The notes under the pieces were generated by a model. That model saw only the letters and a program-made list of their open reading frames with translations, ran no database searches and was not told where the DNA came from. Positions 21,879-26,434 of a DNA stretch of 26,434 nt are shown here, piece after piece (the first letter of the stretch is position 1; each line of letters starts with the position of its first letter). This stretch comes from Prasinococcaceae sp. CCMP 1430. Lineage: Eukaryota; Prasinodermophyta; Palmophyllophyceae; Prasinococcales; Prasinococcaceae. The stretch covers positions 42,118 to 68,551 of the forward strand of contig RQSC01000125.1 of the NCBI GenBank assembly GCA_013416795.1, written 5' to 3'. A program made the translations under genes and the position numbers.

Positions 21879-23678
21879 GCTCCCATGCTCATCAACGGCG
21901 AGTGGGTGCAGTCCAAGACGAGCGAGTGGATCGAGGTGCGCGACCCTGCCACGCAGGACGTGCTCTCGCTCGTGCCCGAGATGACTGCCGCCGAGTTCGA
22001 CCTCGCCGTGCGGGGCGCAAAGGACGCCTTCCCCGCGTGGCGGGCGACGCCGCCGTCGCAGCGCGCGCGCGTCATGCTGCGCCTGCAGGAGGCCATCAAC
22101 GCCAACATGGACGAGCTCGCCGCGGCGATCACGCGCGAGCAGGGCAAGACGCTCGCCGACGCGCGCGGCGACGTCTTCCGGGGCCTCGAGGTGGTCGAGG
22201 CCATGGCCGGCATGCCCTCCCTGCTGATGGGCGAGCTCGTGGAGAACGTCTCCAGGGGCATCGACACGTACTCCATCAAGCAGCCGCTGGGCGTCACCGG
22301 CGGCATCTGCCCCTTCAACTTCCCCGCGATGATTCCGCTGTGGATGTTCCCGGTGGCGCTCACCGCCGGCAACACCATGGTGCTCAAGCCCAGCGAGAAG
22401 GACCCGGCGGCCGCGATGATGCTCGCCGACCTCGCGCTGCAAGCGGGGCTGCCGAAGGGCGTGCTGCAGATCGTGCACGGCTCCAAAGGCTGCGTCAACG
22501 CGCTCCTCGAACACCCGGACGTCAAGTCGATCTCCTTCGTGGGCTCGACCCCCGCGGGCAAGTACATCGCCACCAAGGGCGCGGCGCACGGCAAGCGCGT
22601 GCAGTCCAACATGGGCGCGAAGAACCACGCGCTCATCATGCCCGACGCGGACGTCGCGCAGGTGGCGAACGCGCTGGCAGGGGCGAGCTTCGCGGCGGCG
22701 GGCCAGCGCTGCATGGCGCTGTCGGCGGTGGTGGTGGTGGGCGACGACGCGCGCGTCGACGCCATCGCGGGGGCCGTGGCCAAGCTCGGCGAGGGGCTCA
22801 AGCTCGGGGCGGGCAAGGACGACGGCACCGACGTGGGTCCGCTCATCACTCCCGAGGCGGCCAAGCGCGCCGAGGACCTGATCACCGAGGGCGAGAGCAA
22901 GGCGAGTGCGCGCGCCCTCAGCGTGCGGCGTCGCTACCAGCCTCCCACCCCCCCGCACACATGCGCCCTCGCACGCGTGCATACACATCCCCCCCGCGCG
23001 CACTGCACTGCACTGCACTGCACTGCCGGGTGTGGCGCTGACCCAGCCAGCCGCGCTCGCCGCGCTCGTGCTCCGCGCAGGGCGCCAAGGTCGTCCTGGA
23101 TGGCCGTGACCCGAGCGTGCCTGGCTACCCCAACGGCAATTTCGTGGGGCCCACCTTGCTGTCCGGCGTGACCACCGACATGGATTGTTACAAGGAGGAG
23201 ATCTTCGGCCCCGTGCTGGTGGTGCTCCAAGCGCGTGACATGGACGAGGCCATCGCGCTCATCAATGCCAACCCGTACGCCAATGGCACCGCCATCTTCA
23301 CCACCTCTGGTGCGGCCGCGCGCAAGTTCCAGCACGACATCGACGGAGGCATGGTGGGCGTGAACGTGCCCATCCCCGTCCCGCTGCCGTTCTTCTCCTT
23401 CACGGGCAACAAGGACTCCTTCCAAGGCGAAAACTACTGTGCGTGCGCTCCCCTCCTCTCGCCCGCGCGCCCGCGCGCTGCGCGCCCCTTCTCCTAGACC
23501 CCGTAGCCCGCAGCTGCCTGGCCGGCGCCGCTGACCCGGCCCCGCGCCCACGGCGTCGCCCTCTGCAGTCTACGGCAAGGCGGGCGTCAACTTCTTCACG
23601 CGGACCAAGACTGTCACCACCGCGTGGAAGGACGACTACATGACCAAGCCCTCGATGGCCGGCGTCGGCACCGGCTGA
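21879..23678 (+). CDS. ALDH6A1: Methylmalonate-semialdehyde dehydrogenase (acylating)
   Basis: The enzyme converts (methyl)malonate semialdehyde to propionyl- or acetyl-CoA in mitochondrial valine and pyrimidine catabolism. Exons: 21879-22901, 23081-23438 and 23569-23678. From Met at 21885 there are 494 residues. Conserved features are [16 protein letters not shown] with the active-site Asn (145), the family-specific NMGAKNH where most ALDHs have a catalytic Glu, nucleophile Cys276 in AGQRCMA, and [23 protein letters not shown]-like and [18 protein letters not shown] blocks, ending [10 protein letters not shown]. Intron 22902-23080 begins GCGAGT, a GC-AG intron whose boundaries are fixed by homology (ESK joined to GAKVVLDGR). 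Intron 23439-23568 is GT-AG, phase 1. A CAG directly precedes 21879, so an upstream exon with the mitochondrial presequence is expected. It was not found and may be lost at the N at 21787. Confidence 0.96.
23001..23025 (+). repeat. (CACTG)5 pentanucleotide repeat
   Basis: Five perfect copies of CACTG inside the GC-AG intron of the dehydrogenase gene, after a short C run. Likely polymorphic in length. Confidence 0.9.
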
Positions 23679-24055
23679 GCGGGCGGCGGCGCGGCGCGCA
23701 TCGCCGCGCACTCGCCGCACACGGCCCTCGTCACGGCGCTCGCGACGAGGAGGAGACCTTCGAGGTGCAGGGCGAGCTCGCGCTCGCCCAGCAGCACGCG
23801 CGCAGAGCGCGGAAACTGAAAAAGAAAGTTGCAGAACGCCTCGGCCAGCGCGCGCACGCCGCGCCGCTGCCGCGCCGCGGGGGGCGCTCGCCACAGCGAG
23901 AAGCGAGCGCGCGCCGCGCCGCGCGCCGCCGTCCGCGGGGGCGCGCGGGCTCGTGCGGGGGAGAGGGTAGCGCCGTGTGGGGTGTTGGTGGGGTGGTGGG
24001 TCGGAAGAGGGAGCAGGTTGGGGCGGGGCGCTGATCCCCCCCACGCGCGGGTGCC
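23679..24055. other. Intergenic region upstream of PEX2
   Basis: This lies between the dehydrogenase stop and the PEX2 start on the same strand. It includes a short A-rich patch near 23813-23835 and a G-rich run (GGGTGTTGGTGGGGTGGTGG-like) near 23978-24025 just before PEX2. No gene is seen. Confidence 0.45.
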
Positions 24056-25523
24056 ATGGCGCAGCGCTCGTCGCAGCTCGACGCGCTGCTGCTCGACAGC
24101 GAGCTGTGCTCGATGCTGTTCGACCAGCTCAGCGCGGTGTTCGCGCAGCTTCCCGCGGGGCGCGTCGCGCTGGAGCGATACGCGCCCGAGGCGCGGCTCG
24201 CGCTGGGCGTGGCCATCTGGGCGGCGACCGTCGGCCGCGGCGGGCAGACGCCCGGGTACGCGCTCATGAACCTGCGCCGCGTCGCCGGGGCGCGGCGAGG
24301 CGCGGACGCGGTGGGTGGCGGCGCGGTCAGGCGCGCCGCGCGAACAGGTACGGAGGGCGCACCGCTCGGTGCCGCACGGCGGTACGCGTGGCTTCTCAGT
24401 GCCGTCGTCGCGCCGTGGGCGTTTGCGCGTGCGCGCGACGCCATGGCCGCGCGGCGCTGGGGGTCGCAGCCGCCCGGGAGCGCGCGGCGGAGGCTGTGGG
24501 ACGCCCACGGGTACGCGGAGAGGTTCGCGAGCGTCGCCAGCCTGGGCAACTGGGTGCTCTTCCTGATGGTGCGTTTAGCCGCCGCCGCCACCACCGCGAG
24601 TGCGGCTCGCATCACTCGTGGGCTGCGATGTCGCGCGCGCAAAAGAGCGCGCATCCCCCTGACTCGAGCCACGCGCGCGTGACTGGCGCCCATCCACCGT
24701 GCGGTACAGTGGGGGGGGTACCCGACAGTCTCGGAGCGCGTCGCTGGCGCGCGCGCCGTGCCCGCGCGCGCCGACGTCGGCCGCGCGCCCGACTTCGAGG
24801 AGCTCTCGCGCCAGCTCGTGTGGCGCGAACTCTCCGAGACCATGCTGTACATCCTGCCCGTGCTAAGCGCTCAGGGCGCGCGCGTTCGCGCGATGATGCG
24901 AGGGGTGACAAGCGCGGGAGGGGGTAAAGGGACCACGCTGGATGCCGACACCAGGTGTGCCCTCGCTCGCCGCCTGCGTGCCTGCAAGCGCCCGCTGACG
25001 TGCGCGCGCTTGCGCGTGCGCGTGCGTTTGTGCATGGATGCCTGTGGGATGGGGCATATGTGAGCGAGCCGACGCGCGTGCCCTGACGAGGCGCTCACAT
25101 GCCGGCACGCGCCACGACGGCGCTCGGCGACGCAGGTCGCACGCGTCGGGATGCCCCGTTTGTGGTTCGGCGCGATGCGTTGCGCCGTACGCCGCTGAGC
25201 CCTGCGGTCACGTGTACTGCTACTACTGCTTGCGCGCGTTGGCCGCAGACGCAGAGCGACGCGGAGCCGGCGCGCCGCGCTGCGCGCGTTGCTTCGAGCC
25301 CATTGAAGCGATGCGCAGAAAGCTGCCGCCGCGCGTCGATGCCGAGGACGGCGAGGCCGAGGACGATACCCAAGCTGTCGCAGATGGCGTCAACGCGACG
25401 CTCGACGCCGCCCAAGCGGCGGCCGACGTTGATGCCCAGGCGCTCGCCCTCGCTGAGGCGGCGGCTGAGGCTCAGGGAGCGGCGGCCGTGGCTGGCGGCG
25501 AAGGCGGGGCGTGTGACGCATGA
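24056..25523 (+). CDS. PEX2: Peroxin-2 (PEX2), RING peroxisomal ubiquitin ligase
   Basis: PEX2, with PEX10 and PEX12, forms the peroxisomal membrane ligase that ubiquitinates the import receptor PEX5. Three exons: 24056-24568, 24710-24954 and 25136-25523. Introns are 141 nt (phase 0) and 181 nt (AG|GTGTGC to GACGCAG, phase 2), and the protein has 381 residues. It opens SSQLDALLLDSELCSMLFDQ, close to the plant and animal PEX2 start, and continues with hydrophobic membrane segments (WLLSAVVAPWAF, LGNWVLFLM). The family block YPTVSERVAGARAV is followed by ELSRQLVWRELSETMLYILP, as in plants. The RING runs from about Cys259 to Cys305: CPVCG, then CGHVYCYYC and CARC. The last 65 residues are an Ala/Glu/Asp-rich tail (LALAEAAAEAQGAAA) not typical of the family. 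Exon joins were set by matching phases and homology. Confidence 0.93.
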
Positions 25524-25721
25524 CGCCGTCGCGCCGTGCCGCGCTCTTCGCCTCTAATAACTAATACACACGTGCGCCGCCATTGCGCGCTCACGCCGTG
25601 AGTCCAGTAGGTTTCACGCCCTCGATTACGCGCGCAAAGGCGCGAGCCCGGGGGCGCGGTCTGGCTTGCTTGTTGCTGTGTGGACATTCGGCATGCAATG
25701 CGCACGCCCACGCATCATGCG

Positions 25722-26347
25722 CTACTCCTTCGTGTCGCCGTCGGCCCCATCCGTCTTGGGCGCGGGTGCGTCCGCACTCGCCTCGTCACCGTCGCCCCCG
25801 TCGCCCTCGAACTTCTTGAGGTACGGCTCAACTTCGTCGTAGGCGGCCTGCACCTTGTCCACGAGCGCCAAGCAAAGCTCCTTGCTCTCCTTGATGGTCG
25901 CCTGGCGCAGCTCGACCAGCGCCTTGGTCACCTTGTCGGCGCCCATGCTGCGCGCAGGAGGCAGGTGCGACGGCGAAGGAGGGGGCGTGCGCGCGCGGAG
26001 GAGGACGCCACGGGGCGCGCACGGGTCAGCCACTCGGTCGGGCGTGCTAGCACCTGCCACTCCGAGGGGAGCAGGGCGGGGCGCGCGCTCCGCCGTCGCT
26101 GCGGCGAGCGGCGCGCTCCGGGCGCTGCGGCGGCGACGACGCACTTTGACGAGCTCCCCTTGAACTGGTGCGCCGTGGCGTCAATCTTCTTCCACTGAGG
26201 GTCGTCCTCTGTGGCGAGCGTGCGGAGCTTGGTGGTGTGCTCGGCCGCGTCCTCCATGTATTGCTTGGTCACCTCGGCGACGAAGCTCGGCCCGTCGGGG
26301 TCGTCGTCGAGCATCACGAGCTGCACGAACTGGTCGACGATGATTCC
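25722..26347 (-). CDS. Histidine phosphotransfer (HPt) protein, AHP type, 5' partial
   Basis: HPt proteins carry phosphate from hybrid sensor kinases to response regulators; in green plants they serve cytokinin-type phosphorelays. Exon (26347-26145) reads GIIVDQFVQLVMLDDDPDG, then PSFVAEVTKQYMEDAAEH, and KKIDATAHQFKGSSS with the phosphorylatable His. A 197-nt phase-2 intron (26144-25948) joins to MGADKVTKALVELRQATIK, giving the canonical HQFKGSSSNMGA motif. The helical bundle ends VEPYLKKFEG, followed by an acidic Gly/Asp/Ala tail (DGDEASADAPAP) up to the stop at 25722. A CAG just before 26347 shows that at least one upstream exon lies near or beyond the window end. All residues needed for phosphotransfer seem present. 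Confidence 0.92.
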
Positions 26348-26434
26348 CTGCGAGCGCGAGGCGAGCGCGGCGGGCGGGCTCGCTGGTCAGCGCGTCGAGT
26401 GACGGGCGTCCGCGGGCCACCGCGCCGCCCGCTC

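Noticed and set aside
21856-21884. ATG at 21856 as dehydrogenase start
   Set aside because: It is out of frame with the enzyme by one base class and would need loss of one CG unit. A missing upstream exon is the simpler explanation, although a repeat-length error cannot be excluded.

Overview
The window looks like nuclear DNA of a small, very GC-rich eukaryotic alga, most likely of the green (prasinophyte-like) lineage. Third codon positions are almost all G or C. Genes are monocistronic, lie on both strands, and carry short introns (about 70-280 nt) that mostly follow GT-AG. The gene set includes a chlorophyll-binding light-harvesting protein, a plastid-type homoserine kinase, a plant-style MGNC-starting CDK-like kinase, PEX2, and a plant AHP-type histidine phosphotransfer protein. 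The light-harvesting and homoserine kinase N-termini look like simple transit peptides rather than signal-plus-transit peptides, which fits a primary plastid. The species cannot be fixed from this sequence. Three places are not fully sequenced: single Ns at 1522 and 21787, and a 417-base gap at 13960-14376.

Layout. 1-2830: two poorly understood plus-strand genes (an MGSAQS-starting protein with a probable last exon, and a low-complexity possible beta-barrel protein), with an AT-rich hairpin element between direct repeats at 804-915. 3551-4567: intronless UCH37/UCHL5 deubiquitinase. 4832-5353 (minus): coiled-coil protein of unknown function. 5836-7132: homoserine kinase with a probable transit-peptide exon. 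7427-9041 (minus): light-harvesting protein with an unusual N-terminal extension. 9042-10720: long intergenic stretch with three copies of an 82-bp repeat and strong hairpins. 10721-12052: YIF1, followed by a run of 38 Cs. 12332-13172 (minus): TAF13, head-to-head with a zinc-knuckle/WW protein (13174 to the gap). 14377-16507: a glutamine-synthetase-fold protein whose catalytic residues are nearly all replaced. 16765-17426 (minus): small unknown coiled-coil protein. 18281-20404 (minus): CDK-like kinase. 21261-21786 (minus): fragment of a Cys-rich, Pro/Thr-repeat secreted-type protein. 21879-23678: methylmalonate-semialdehyde dehydrogenase with a GC-AG intron. 24056-25523: PEX2. 25722-26347 (minus): HPt phosphotransfer protein, cut by the window edge.

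These are mostly housekeeping genes from unrelated pathways: ubiquitin/proteasome, aspartate-family amino acids, photosynthesis, ER-Golgi traffic, TFIID, valine catabolism, peroxisome import and phosphorelay. There is no operon-like logic. The strongest candidate for something undescribed is the degenerate glutamine-synthetase-like protein at 14377-16507, which may be a pseudoenzyme and may be joined across the gap to the zinc-knuckle/WW protein. Next come the hairpin element at 804-915 and the 82-bp repeat array.
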